Shown here: piece by piece, positions 8,395 to 16,369 of the stretch
How positions within the stretch are numbered: the first letter of the stretch is position 1
Layout: each line of letters starts with the position of its first letter
Assembly (NCBI GenBank): GCA_031411235.1
Contig: JANOAR010000028.1
Span: forward strand, 1-42,268
Length of the DNA: 42,268 nucleotides
Direction of reading: 5' to 3'
DNA from: JANOAR01 sp031411235
GTDB taxonomy: Bacteria; Verrucomicrobiota; Verrucomicrobiia; Verrucomicrobiales; Verrucomicrobiaceae
The notes under the pieces: model-generated
Told to the model about the DNA's origin: nothing
The model's database searches: none
Seen by the model: only the letters and a program-made list of their open reading frames with translations
Position numbers and translations under genes: made by a program

Positions 8395-10161
8395 ATGAAT
8401 GCTGAAGACATGGCGGAGACGCTCCGCCGCATCGCCACCCTGCTGGAACTCAAGGACGAAAACCCTTTCAAAATACGCGCTTATCGCACGGGCGCAGAGA
8501 CGATCGAAACCTTCCCAGGCGACATCGTCGGCCTAGCTCGTGACAACAAGCTCGCAGGCATCAAAGGCATCGGTGAAGCGCTGCGCGACAAGCTGCATGA
8601 GGCAGCGACGACGGGAAAGATGAGCTTCTATGAAAAGCTGCTGGAGGAGTTCCCGGAGACGCTTTTCGACTTGATAAAAATCCAGGGCGTAGGGCCGAAG
8701 AAAGTGGCAGCTCTTTACAGGCAAATGGGTGTGGCCTCGCTGCCAGATTTGAAGCGTGTGTGCGAGTCCGGTGAGGTAAGTAAGCTCGCGGGCTTCGCGG
8801 CCAAGACGGTGGCGAATATCCTCGAATCCATCGCCTTCCACGAGAGCCACGCGAGCGAGTTCCGACTGGGCGATGCAGCCATGGTTGGCGAAGAGGTGCT
8901 GGCCGTTTTGCGCGAGCACAAGGACGTGTTGCGGGCTGAGATTTGCGGCAGTTACCGCCGGGGCAAGGAGACGGTGCATGACCTGGATTTCCTCGTCGCG
9001 ACATCGCAGCCACAGGCCGTCATAGATGCCTTCGTCGCGCTGCCCATTTTCACCAGCACCATCGCGGCAGGCGGCACCAAGGCGAGCACACGAACCAAGC
9101 AAGGCCTGCAATGCGACCTGCGTGCCGTGAGCAATGCGGAGTTCCCCTTTGCGCTGAATTATTTCACCGGCAGCAAGGAGCACAACGTCTCCATGCGGCA
9201 GCGCTGCCTCGCTCGCGGCTGGTCATTGAACGAGTATGCGATTACTGCCGACACAGGTGCCGTGGCCCCGCCTGCGATCCACGAAGAGTGCGACATTTAC
9301 ACCGCGCTGGGGCTGATCTACATCGAGCCCGAGCTGCGCGAAAACGCGGGCGAGATCGAGGCGGCTGAGCGCAATACCTTGCCCGATCTCGTGAAGCTGG
9401 AGCACCTGCGCGGCACCTTCCACAACCACACGACCTGGAGCGATGGCAATGCCTCGCTGGCCGAGATGGCGGCGGCGGCGCAGGAGCTAGGTTTGCAGTA
9501 TCTCGGCATCGCTGACCACAGCAAAAGCTCCTTCCAGGCCAACGGCCTGGATGCCACGCGCCTGCGCAAACAGCTTGCCGAAATCCGCGCGATGAATGCC
9601 GACTTCGGCCCCGAGTTTCGTCTCTTCGCAGGCAGCGAGGTGGACATCCACAAGGACGGCACACTGGACTTCGACGACGACCTGCTCGCCGAGCTGGATT
9701 ACTGCGTGGCCAGTGTTCACAGCGTCTTCACACTGAGCGAGTCCGAGATGACCGCACGCATCATTAAAGCCATCGAAAACCCGCACGTCACCATGCTCGG
9801 CCACGTCACAGGCCGCTTGTTACTCCAGCGCCCCAGCTACGCCGTCAATATACCGGCCATCATCGACGCTGCTGCCGCAACAGGCACCATCATCGAGCTG
9901 AATGCCAGCCCCTGGCGGCTCGACATGGACTGGCGCTGGTGGCGCTTGGCCAAAGAGAAGGGCGTGAAAACTAGCATCAACCCCGACGCCCATAGCACCC
10001 AGGGCTTGCAGGATTTATACTTCGGCACTCGCATCGCAAGGAAGGGCTGGCTGACGCGCGACGATGTGGTGAACACGCTGCCGCTCGGGAAGATCGAAGC
10101 GCAGCTCGAGAAGAAGGGGAAGGCAATCAGACAATCAGACGATCAGACCATGAGAGGATAG
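8395..10161 (+). CDS. polX: DNA polymerase/3'-5' exonuclease PolX
   Basis: Predicted 588-aa family X DNA polymerase fused to a PHP domain, as in Bacillus PolX (about 570 aa). Seen: N-terminal HhH/8-kDa-like region (LAGIKGIGEALRDKL; LIKIQGVGPKKVAALY), the nucleotidyltransferase motif GSYRRGKETVHDLDFLV from residue 185 with metal-binding Asp196 and Asp198, and a PHP domain starting FHNHTTWSDGN (His343, His345) with GIADHS downstream. It fills gaps in base-excision repair, and the PHP domain supplies 3'-5' exonuclease activity. I chose the ATG at 8395 because it begins the conserved NAEDMAETLRRIATLLE segment; earlier residues look non-coding. The last ~10 codons run into the octamer repeat at 10124-10139, so the extreme C-terminus is repeat-derived. 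Confidence 0.93.
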   Translation: MNAEDMAETLRRIATLLELKDENPFKIRAYRTGAETIETFPGDIVGLARDNKLAGIKGIGEALRDKLHEAATTGKMSFYEKLLEEFPETLFDLIKIQGVGPKKVAALYRQMGVASLPDLKRVCESGEVSKLAGFAAKTVANILESIAFHESHASEFRLGDAAMVGEEVLAVLREHKDVLRAEICGSYRRGKETVHDLDFLVATSQPQAVIDAFVALPIFTSTIAAGGTKASTRTKQGLQCDLRAVSNAEFPFALNYFTGSKEHNVSMRQRCLARGWSLNEYAITADTGAVAPPAIHEECDIYTALGLIYIEPELRENAGEIEAAERNTLPDLVKLEHLRGTFHNHTTWSDGNASLAEMAAAAQELGLQYLGIADHSKSSFQANGLDATRLRKQLAEIRAMNADFGPEFRLFAGSEVDIHKDGTLDFDDDLLAELDYCVASVHSVFTLSESEMTARIIKAIENPHVTMLGHVTGRLLLQRPSYAVNIPAIIDAAAATGTIIELNASPWRLDMDWRWWRLAKEKGVKTSINPDAHSTQGLQDLYFGTRIARKGWLTRDDVVNTLPLGKIEAQLEKKGKAIRQSDDQTMRG

Positions 10162-10311
10162 AAGCAGTCTCTCATGCTTGCGACAGATGGGTATTGCTCG
10201 CGATGATTTTGTATGGAGTGCGCTTCTCGCGCGATCACGAGTTCCTTCCCCCCCAAGGCTGCATCCTCTTTTCTGATTGTCTGATTGTCTGATTGTCTGA
10301 TTGTCTGATTG
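10124..10311. repeat. Octamer tandem repeat with inverted half
   Basis: Five perfect tandem copies of TCTGATTG at 10272-10311 on the + strand, and two perfect copies of its complement CAATCAGA at 10124-10139 followed by a degenerate third. The two blocks could pair across ~130 bp. The left block lies inside the 3' end of polX. The DNA between them (10162-10271) shows no gene. Confidence 0.85.
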
Positions 10312-10321
10312 TCCCGCCCCC

Positions 10322-10534
10322 ATGACCCGCCCCCTCGCCATCACGCAAATCCAGGAAGCCTGTAAACAAATCGCCCTTCAGTTCATGAAGATCCACCCCG
10401 CCATCGGCAAGCTGGAGGATCCCGAGACGCAGTCCGATGCGCTGAAGTCGATGCACGAGATGACGGTGCATCTGGAGATCATCAAGAAGAAGCTCATCAA
10501 GCTTCAGCAGCGTGATGACAGCGCAGAGTTGTGA
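10322..10534 (+). CDS. Small helical protein of unknown function
   Basis: Predicted 70-aa protein, not recognised. It is almost entirely helical and amphipathic (ITQIQEACKQIALQFMKIHP; MHEMTVHLEIIKKKLIKLQQ) with a charged tail, as in small helical-bundle or coiled-coil proteins. I chose the ATG at 10322, because residues before it would be read from the octamer repeat. It begins 10 bp after the repeat and ends 3 bp before the convergent histidine kinase stop codon. Coding is supported by high-GC codon use and a charge pattern unlike a chance frame, but there is no homology call. Confidence 0.6.
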   Translation: MTRPLAITQIQEACKQIALQFMKIHPAIGKLEDPETQSDALKSMHEMTVHLEIIKKKLIKLQQRDDSAEL

Positions 10535-10537
10535 GAC

Positions 10538-12076
10538 TCACTTCACCGCTACCAGCTTAAACACCAGCGCCAAGCCCTGCGGCTCGCGGTTGCTGACGGT
10601 TACACTACCGCCGCAGGCTTCCACGCAAGTCTTTACGATGGCGAGGCCGAGGCCGGTGCCGCCGGTGTCGCGGGTGCGCGAGGTATCGACGCGGTAGAAG
10701 GGCTCGAACAGGCGCGGCAGGCTGTCGGCCGGGACGCCAGGGCCTTCGTCGGCGAGGGTCAGTAGCACATGGCCATTGCGGCGGCTGGCGCTGATGCGGA
10801 TGACCCCAGGCGCATGGAGCTGGGCGTTGCGCAGCACATTGCCGATGGCTCGCTTGAGCAAGTCGGGGCGAGCGAGGACTTGCAGCGAGTCATCGACGTC
10901 GAGGTGCAAAAACTCTGGCGGCACACTTTCGGTGCGGGCGCTTTCTTCGATGAGGGCTCGCAGTGCCACCGTTTCCGGTGGTAGCCCATCCATGCCGCTG
11001 GCGGCTTTGGAGAAGGACAGCAGCTCATTGACCATCGCCGAAATGTCGCGCAGCTCGCTGCGTACGCCCTCGAGTCGTTCGAGATTTTCTGCACCTATTT
11101 TGTTTTCCAAAATGCTGAGCCCTACCTCCATCCGGGCGATGGGCGAGCACAGTTCGTGGGCGATGTCGCCGAGGAAGCGCTTCTGCCCACGCACGTAGCC
11201 ATCGAGTTGGCCGGCCATCAGATTGACGGCTTGCGCCATGCGCCCGAGTTCATCGCCACGCGTCTCGGGTACGCGCACGTCGAAGCGACCCTGGGCGATA
11301 TTTTCCGTGGCTCGCATCGTCAACCGTATGCTGTGGGTGATGCCGCGCACGAAGGGCAACCACAGCAGGGCAGAGATGACCAGAGCGGCAAGGATGGCGT
11401 AAATCCAGGGCTTCACGTCGAAGAACAAGCCATTGGCCGTGACGGAATCGCTGGCGAAAAAAAGCAGCCACGGTGCCCGATCTGCGGGGTGTAACTCGAC
11501 GGGTGGCACATGCACGGCGACCCAATAGCGCGGGGACTCCTTGGCCACTTTCATGACCATGCGGACGCGCGTAGGCCATGCGCCCGCTCCTGCTTTGGCA
11601 TTGTCTCCAGGAGGGCCATCGCCTGGCATCGGCTCATCTCCGAGGGCTGAGAGAAAGCTGTCGCCAAACGCACCCTCCTCGCGTGGGGGTGGTGGGGCTC
11701 GCCGCTGTGGTGGTGGCCCTTCGCGGCCTAGTCCTGGAATGATGGATCGAACCTCTTCATGAACTTCGGGCGGGATGTGGATGGGTTCACCTGCGATGAA
11801 GCGATCCGGCACTTGGAAGAGGGCCACATGGACATCATATTCCTTGGCGAACTCATCGAGAACACGATCCCACTGCGCCTTCGGTTGCATGCTCAAGGCG
11901 TAGTGAATGCGCTCTGCGACAACACGCACACGATCCCCTGCGAGGCTACCCAACGCTGAGCTGAAGCCCTGGCCAAACTGCGAGCGTGCGACGATGGAGA
12001 AAGCCACGGCGAGAACCAGAATGTTCAGCAGGAACCAGAGCAAAATGCGGGCGTAGAGAGGCAGTCGTAGTTTCAT
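10538..12076 (-). CDS. Sensor histidine kinase (EnvZ/CpxA-type)
   Basis: Predicted 512-aa membrane kinase. A first membrane helix (ILLWFLLNILVLAVAF) is followed by a periplasmic domain to about residue 215 with an unusual proline-rich stretch (RRAPPPPREEG). A second helix (WIYAILAALVISALLWL), HAMP-like linker, HisKA box FLGDIAHELCSPIARMEVG with phospho-acceptor His307, N box NVLRNAQLHAPG, G1 DEGPGVP, and G2 GGTGLGLAIVK follow. It autophosphorylates and passes phosphate to the response regulator encoded just upstream (6 bp gap). The layout resembles CpxA-like envelope-stress sensors, but the signal cannot be inferred. Confidence 0.92.
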   Translation of the reverse strand: MKLRLPLYARILLWFLLNILVLAVAFSIVARSQFGQGFSSALGSLAGDRVRVVAERIHYALSMQPKAQWDRVLDEFAKEYDVHVALFQVPDRFIAGEPIHIPPEVHEEVRSIIPGLGREGPPPQRRAPPPPREEGAFGDSFLSALGDEPMPGDGPPGDNAKAGAGAWPTRVRMVMKVAKESPRYWVAVHVPPVELHPADRAPWLLFFASDSVTANGLFFDVKPWIYAILAALVISALLWLPFVRGITHSIRLTMRATENIAQGRFDVRVPETRGDELGRMAQAVNLMAGQLDGYVRGQKRFLGDIAHELCSPIARMEVGLSILENKIGAENLERLEGVRSELRDISAMVNELLSFSKAASGMDGLPPETVALRALIEESARTESVPPEFLHLDVDDSLQVLARPDLLKRAIGNVLRNAQLHAPGVIRISASRRNGHVLLTLADEGPGVPADSLPRLFEPFYRVDTSRTRDTGGTGLGLAIVKTCVEACGGSVTVSNREPQGLALVFKLVAVK

Positions 12077-12082
12077 GGTGCC

Positions 12083-12805
12083 TCACGCTCCAGGGTTGAT
12101 GAATAAGTAGCCAGCGCTGCGCACGGTGCGGATAAAGCGTGGCTGATGCGCGTCGTCGCCGAGCTTGCGCCGCAGGGCGGCGATGTGGACGTCGATGCTC
12201 CTGTCGAACACCTCGTACTCGCGATCTCGCAACGACTCGATCAACTGCTCGCGAGTCTTGATGCGGCCCTTTGACTTCATCAGCGTGGCGAGGATGTCGA
12301 ACTCGACGGGGGTCAGCAGCAGCGGCTCATTGTTCTGCAAAGCGATGCGTGCGTCGAGGTTGAGGCGCAGTTCACCCACTAGGATTTCTTTGATGGGGGG
12401 CTCTGCCACGGTGACGGTTTGAACCATGGAGGAGCGGCGAATCACGGCGCGCAGGCGGGCTAATAACTCGCGTGTGGAGAAGGTCTTGGGCAGGTAGTCA
12501 TCGGCCCCTATTTCCAGTCCCACGATGCGGTCTGCCTCGTCACCACGCGCTGTTAGCATGAGCACGGGCACGCTGGATTTTGCCCGGATACGGCGCAGCA
12601 CTTCGTAGCCATCGCAGCCTGGCAGCATGAGATCCAGGATAATGGCGTGCCAGCTCTCTGCCACGGCGCGCACCGCGCCCTCGGGGCCAGTATGCACGAT
12701 AGCGACCTCATAGCCGAGCGGCCCGAGATAGTCGGCGATGAGGGTGCTGAGCTTGCGATCGTCGTCGATCACGAGCACGCGAGTGAGTCCTTCGGGTTCT
12801 TCCAT
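12083..12805 (-). CDS. OmpR-family response regulator
   Basis: Predicted 240-aa two-component regulator. The receiver domain has the acidic pair in VLVIDDDRKLS (10-20), phospho-acceptor Asp58 in AIILDLMLPGCDGYEVL, the conserved Thr in VLMLTARGDEADR and Lys in DDYLPKTFSTRELLARLRA. The C-terminal winged-helix domain (LTPVEFDILATLMKSKGRIK; DVHIAALRRKLGD) is of the OmpR/PhoB type. It lies first in an operon with the kinase, as in CpxR/CpxA-like pairs. Start ATG at 12805, divergent from the membrane protein gene at 12914 with a 108-bp gap that probably holds both promoters. Confidence 0.93.
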   Translation of the reverse strand: MEEPEGLTRVLVIDDDRKLSTLIADYLGPLGYEVAIVHTGPEGAVRAVAESWHAIILDLMLPGCDGYEVLRRIRAKSSVPVLMLTARGDEADRIVGLEIGADDYLPKTFSTRELLARLRAVIRRSSMVQTVTVAEPPIKEILVGELRLNLDARIALQNNEPLLLTPVEFDILATLMKSKGRIKTREQLIESLRDREYEVFDRSIDVHIAALRRKLGDDAHQPRFIRTVRSAGYLFINPGA

Positions 12806-12913
12806 GAGCGAGCATAACGCGAGGCTTGCACACTCTCAGCCAAGTTTTACACGGGCTTAACAAATCATTGGCCCACGGCTGCTTTCTAAATGGTGGACAC
12901 CACGGGGTGACTT

Positions 12914-13567
12914 GTGGATCACTCGCTAAAGATGAAGCACAAACCAGACAACTTGCCGCGCCAAGCGGGAGACGAGGATGACGGCAAGGTGCCTGTGATA
13001 CCACTCGCCTGGGCGATCATTCTGTCTGTACTGGTGGTGATGGGCGGGCTATTCGTCGGGCTGCCGATGCTGCTTCAACGTGTGCCCTGGGCTGCGGCTC
13101 GGTTGCCGGTGCTGTTGCTGGTGATCCCCGCCTTCCCAGCGGTGACGGGCTGGCTCCAAGGCACGATGGATACTCAGCGACCCAGTGAGCAAGGCTGGCG
13201 TGCGTTGCCCCGCGAGTATCTATTCCATGCTTGGAGCTTGGCCCTGGAACTCACGCTGGTGGTTAGCTCATTGCCTGTTATTGCAGCGCAGTTGCTGTCG
13301 GTCATCGCCCTCATCATGTTGTTTCCATGTGGGGCAGTGTTGCTGTTGGCCGCAGGGCAGAAGTTGTTTGGGCTCCACATCGAAGGGGTGACGACCTTCT
13401 CTGCCTCGGACGTGTGGCTCTGTGCGATGCTTTTGTTCGGGGCCGTTGCGGCGGCTGGAGTTGCCTATGCGCTAGCGGCGTTCTTGGAACGAGTCTTTGA
13501 CCGCAGCACCGATGTGGTGGCGGTGATGAATAAGCGCGTGGTGGCCTGGCTATGTAGGCGGTTGTGA
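12914..13567 (+). CDS. Multi-spanning membrane protein of unknown function
   Basis: Predicted 217-aa protein, not recognised. A hydrophilic N-terminus is followed by hydrophobic segments at about 32-55 (AWAIILSVLVVMGGLFVGLP), 64-80, 108-150 (two spans, LVVSSLPVIAAQLLSVIALI) and 171-193, so probably five membrane helices, with a charged C-terminus (KRVVAWLCRRL). The GTG at 12914 has GGGG-type purines a few bases upstream; an ATG at 12932 is an alternative start. It is divergent from the response regulator and could be a target of the two-component system, though only position suggests this. Confidence 0.65.
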   Translation: MDHSLKMKHKPDNLPRQAGDEDDGKVPVIPLAWAIILSVLVVMGGLFVGLPMLLQRVPWAAARLPVLLLVIPAFPAVTGWLQGTMDTQRPSEQGWRALPREYLFHAWSLALELTLVVSSLPVIAAQLLSVIALIMLFPCGAVLLLAAGQKLFGLHIEGVTTFSASDVWLCAMLLFGAVAAAGVAYALAAFLERVFDRSTDVVAVMNKRVVAWLCRRL

Positions 13568-13589
13568 CACCCCATGAGCTATCGCGGCT

Positions 13590-14372
13590 TCACTTTGGCA
13601 CCAGGGTGCCATCAGGCTTCCTCTGGTACATTTTGCCATCCGTGGGATCCACAAAGTAGCGTGCTCGACCACTCACGGGTGGAGATAATGGCGGCTGGGC
13701 TGGCGTTGGCGATACCGCGACAGGCGGTGTGATCACTTGGGGTTGAGTTGTCGGGAACTGAGGTGTCTGCTGCACGGGCACCTGATTGACGCTTGCAACT
13801 GGTGGCGTGGGTGGAGGCAGCGATGAAGGTTCCTGCCCTGGCGACACTTGAGTGGCCAGCTGTTGTGATGAATCTTCAGGGGTGGCTACCGCCTGCAACG
13901 AGCCCAGAGCCACGAGGATTTGCACATCCGTCCACACGCTCTTCCAGTCATCACTCGGTGTTCGGTGGAAGGGAACCGCGATGCCTGTGATCTCGCCCGC
14001 CTTTTCCAAAGTCATGCCCACCCAGGCCACCTCTCCCAGCGACTTGAGGGTACTTGGCCCCACGGTGGCTTGGAGCTTGGCACCCAACTGCTTGCCAGCA
14101 TTGGCGATATTATCACGACGTTCCAAATCGTAGCGACTCGGCCCGGATGTAGTCGGATTGGGCGTCGCAGGTGTGTCAGGTGTCACTGCGGGAGTGGTCG
14201 CAGTTTGGGAATCTAGCTTCGATTGCAAATCCTCCATGCGCCTACGCGCCGCCTCCAGCTTGGCTTCCAGCTCATTGACCTTTTGTTGCGCCAAACCAGA
14301 AGGTTGCGAATCACAACTGGATAAAGCTATGATCAGGAAGGATGCCAATCGGAAGTGCGAGGAGGTATTCAT
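13590..14372 (-). CDS. Coiled-coil, proline-rich lipoprotein of unknown function
   Basis: Predicted 260-aa lipoprotein. The signal sequence ends in a lipobox (IIALSSC, Cys20). Residues about 30-56 form a coiled coil (VNELEAKLEAARRRMEDLQS), followed by a T/P-rich linker. A middle segment (about 85-170) holds ATVGPSTLKSLGEVAWVGMT. A long P/Q/T/V-rich region leads to a short C-terminal motif YFVDPTDGKMYQRKPDGTLV. It is probably anchored to the outer membrane and spans the periplasm, in the manner of Lpp-like spacers, but this is inference. It is divergent (154 bp) from the exported-protein set starting at 14527, which may belong to the same envelope function. Confidence 0.65.
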   Translation of the reverse strand: MNTSSHFRLASFLIIALSSCDSQPSGLAQQKVNELEAKLEAARRRMEDLQSKLDSQTATTPAVTPDTPATPNPTTSGPSRYDLERRDNIANAGKQLGAKLQATVGPSTLKSLGEVAWVGMTLEKAGEITGIAVPFHRTPSDDWKSVWTDVQILVALGSLQAVATPEDSSQQLATQVSPGQEPSSLPPPTPPVASVNQVPVQQTPQFPTTQPQVITPPVAVSPTPAQPPLSPPVSGRARYFVDPTDGKMYQRKPDGTLVPK

Positions 14373-14526
14373 AAACTAGTGCCAACTCTTCAGCCCTATC
14401 ACAGAAGTAAAAGGCGCGGCAACGAGGATTTTCCTTGCTAAGAAAAAAAGCCACACAAAAGTCTTGCTCACCAAAGGCATCATTCGCTACTTTCGGCGCT
14501 CAAACATCTTCGAACTATCGTCCCCC

Positions 14527-15411
14527 ATGATTTCGCTCACCCACCTTTCCACTGCTGCTGCTGTTCTTCTCATTTCACTCCCCGGTGCGCTTCGTGCGGC
14601 GGAGGAGGCTGCCAGCGTAGGCCAAGCAGATAAAATCGCGCCAGGAACCAAAGCCCCACAACTTGAAGGGGAAACCGAATACATCATTGCCTTCCCATCG
14701 CCCTACGCGCGGATGCTCGGCATCCAAGCCGCACTTGCCAAGCATAAGGTCGAGATCAACTGGGCCGAAGCTTATCAGCGCTTGGCAAAAAAGAGCCTCA
14801 ATGTTGAATCCCTCGGCACCGACAAAGGACGCCTTGGTTTCGCCATTGGTGTGCGACTCGCTGACGGCATCATCGCTCTCATGGCCAAAGATCAGGAGAA
14901 ACTAGTGCAGTGCGCCAAAGACGCCCGCGCCTGCGCCCAGAAGCTTGGTATTGAACGCAAAGATATTAGCGCTGGCGACGCGCTGTTGCGTGGCCTGGAA
15001 GAAAACGACTGGGGCAAGGTGTTCTTCGAGATCGGTGTGATGCAGCAGGAAATCGTCACCCGTCTGGAAAAGAATACTCCCACTGAAAAAGATCGTTCCC
15101 TCTCAGCTCTCGTTGCCTCTGGCGCTTGGTTGCAGGGCGTGCGTTATGCCGTTGATGTGATTTCCGACAATCGCAAAACCGAAGATTTGTCCAACATGCT
15201 ACGTGCCGCCCCACTGGCAGCCCGACTGAAGTCCGAACTCATGAAGGCTCCCCCCGAAGTTGCCGCCTTGGCCACGGTGAAAAAGAGCATCGAAGTCCTC
15301 GATAAAGTCCGCCCGCTTATTGACATCAAGCGCGATGAAGTCATCCCCACAGAGACACTCGCGCAGATTCAGGCTCTAGCCGCTGGAGTCATCTCCGAAG
15401 CCCTTCCCTAG
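14527..15411 (+). CDS. Exported helical protein of unknown function
   Basis: Predicted 294-aa protein with a signal peptide (STAAAVLLISLPGALRAAEE); the ATG at 14527 places it correctly and the upstream in-frame start at 14464 does not. The mature part is mostly alpha-helical, with segments such as EINWAEAYQRLAKKSLNVES, DQEKLVQCAKDARACAQKLG and SALVASGAWLQGVRYAVDVI. No catalytic motif or cofactor site is visible. It opens a co-directional set (15474, 16002, 16370) whose members all carry export signals, so it likely works in the periplasm with them. Confidence 0.65.
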   Translation: MISLTHLSTAAAVLLISLPGALRAAEEAASVGQADKIAPGTKAPQLEGETEYIIAFPSPYARMLGIQAALAKHKVEINWAEAYQRLAKKSLNVESLGTDKGRLGFAIGVRLADGIIALMAKDQEKLVQCAKDARACAQKLGIERKDISAGDALLRGLEENDWGKVFFEIGVMQQEIVTRLEKNTPTEKDRSLSALVASGAWLQGVRYAVDVISDNRKTEDLSNMLRAAPLAARLKSELMKAPPEVAALATVKKSIEVLDKVRPLIDIKRDEVIPTETLAQIQALAAGVISEALP

Positions 15412-15473
15412 CCTCTCCTTCCGTGGGCATGCCCACTTCCGCATTCACTCCACCCTACCCCAAACTCAAAGCC

Positions 15474-15938
15474 ATGAATCAGCCTTCCCGCACACTCGTC
15501 GCCGTTATTACATTGCTCGCTTTTAGCACCACCCAGGTGTTTCCTCAGGTCATCTTCACCCCCAGCTCTGACCCCAAAGAGTCGCGTGAAGACGCCCGTA
15601 AAATTGCCGTTAAATTTCGGGATCGCGGGTATAACATCACCGCCATCGCGAATGGTAACAACTTCAACTCGCTGATTGAATTTGACCTTGAGCTCACCAA
15701 GGGTCTCGACTGCGTCATCATGGTTGGCATTGATAACGCTATGCCAGACGTGGATCTCTATGTGAAGGACGATGTCGGCAACATGATTGCCCAAGACACC
15801 CGCACCATTCGCCGCGCATGCGTCGAATTCACCGCCTCCTCCAACGGAGTCTATACGTTCACTGTCAAGGCTACCAAATCCGAAGTCATCGGCCACTTCA
15901 CGATTCTCGGTGGCTTCCAGCCCTCGGGTTATAACTGA
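15474..15938 (+). CDS. Exported protein with a pre-peptidase C-terminal (PPC)-like domain
   Basis: Predicted 154-aa secreted protein. The signal peptide (TLVAVITLLAFSTTQVFPQV) supports the ATG at 15474. From about residue 75 the sequence (LDCVIMVGIDNAMPDVDLYV, then a V-x-F-T-A-S-S-N-G-V-Y-T-F-T-V run) resembles PPC beta-sandwich domains, which pattern as 'DVDLYV..D' followed by 'G.Y.v.V'. Such domains accompany secreted proteases but also stand alone; no protease domain is present here. It sits 62 bp after the previous gene and 63 bp before the small lipoprotein. Confidence 0.6.
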   Translation: MNQPSRTLVAVITLLAFSTTQVFPQVIFTPSSDPKESREDARKIAVKFRDRGYNITAIANGNNFNSLIEFDLELTKGLDCVIMVGIDNAMPDVDLYVKDDVGNMIAQDTRTIRRACVEFTASSNGVYTFTVKATKSEVIGHFTILGGFQPSGYN

Positions 15939-16001
15939 AGACCCGCCATCGTTTCAACTTTCTCCATTCCTTCAACACCCACCTACTAACAAAATAAAAT
16001 C

Positions 16002-16247
16002 ATGATCACTCGCCTCGCTCTTGCTCTCTTCGTCGCTGTCGCCCTGTCCAGTTGCGTCGCCCCCGAACCGCTCCCAGCGCCCATGCCTGCGCCTTATTGC
16101 CCACCCAAGAAGCCCTATTGCCCACCCGCCAAGAAAACCACCACCACATCTTCTGCGGGTCGTGATGTGAATGGTCGCTTCATCCTCGACACCCCACCAG
16201 AGTCGGTGGAACCTGCCAAGACCTTCCGCGTCGAGAAGGACTTCTAG
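16002..16247 (+). CDS. Small proline-rich lipoprotein
   Basis: Predicted 81-aa lipoprotein: hydrophobic signal with lipobox VALSSC (Cys18), then a proline-rich stretch in which the motif YCPPKKP/YCPPAKK occurs twice (PYCPPKKPYCPPAKK), and a short polar tail. The paired YCPP cysteines could be cross-linked or bind metal or haem, but no family is recognised. It is the third gene of the exported set and is followed by a strong hairpin at 16274-16317. Confidence 0.6.
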   Translation: MITRLALALFVAVALSSCVAPEPLPAPMPAPYCPPKKPYCPPAKKTTTTSSAGRDVNGRFILDTPPESVEPAKTFRVEKDF

Positions 16248-16273
16248 TCCAACCCGACAGTTAAAAAATTCTT

Positions 16274-16317
16274 CGCGCCCCGCGTGGTTGGCCTGCGCAG
16301 GCTTCCATCGGGGCGCG
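16274..16317 (+). terminator. Composite hairpin, probable terminator
   Basis: Perfect 8-bp arms CGCGCCCC (16274-16281) and GGGGCGCG (16310-16317), with further inner pairing GTGG/CCAT and GCCT/AGGC around a GCGC loop, so nearly the whole 44 nt folds. The following ATTTATT is only a weak T-tract. It separates the small lipoprotein gene from the haem-motif protein gene, and may attenuate read-through rather than fully stop it. Confidence 0.6.
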
Positions 16318-16369
16318 ATTTATTGTCCTCAAGCCCCTCTTTTTTAACGCTAGCCCCCTCGTTGACATC

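Noticed and set aside
10272..10311. CRISPR-like array
   Set aside because: The TCTGATTG units are directly tandem with no spacers between them and no cas gene is nearby.
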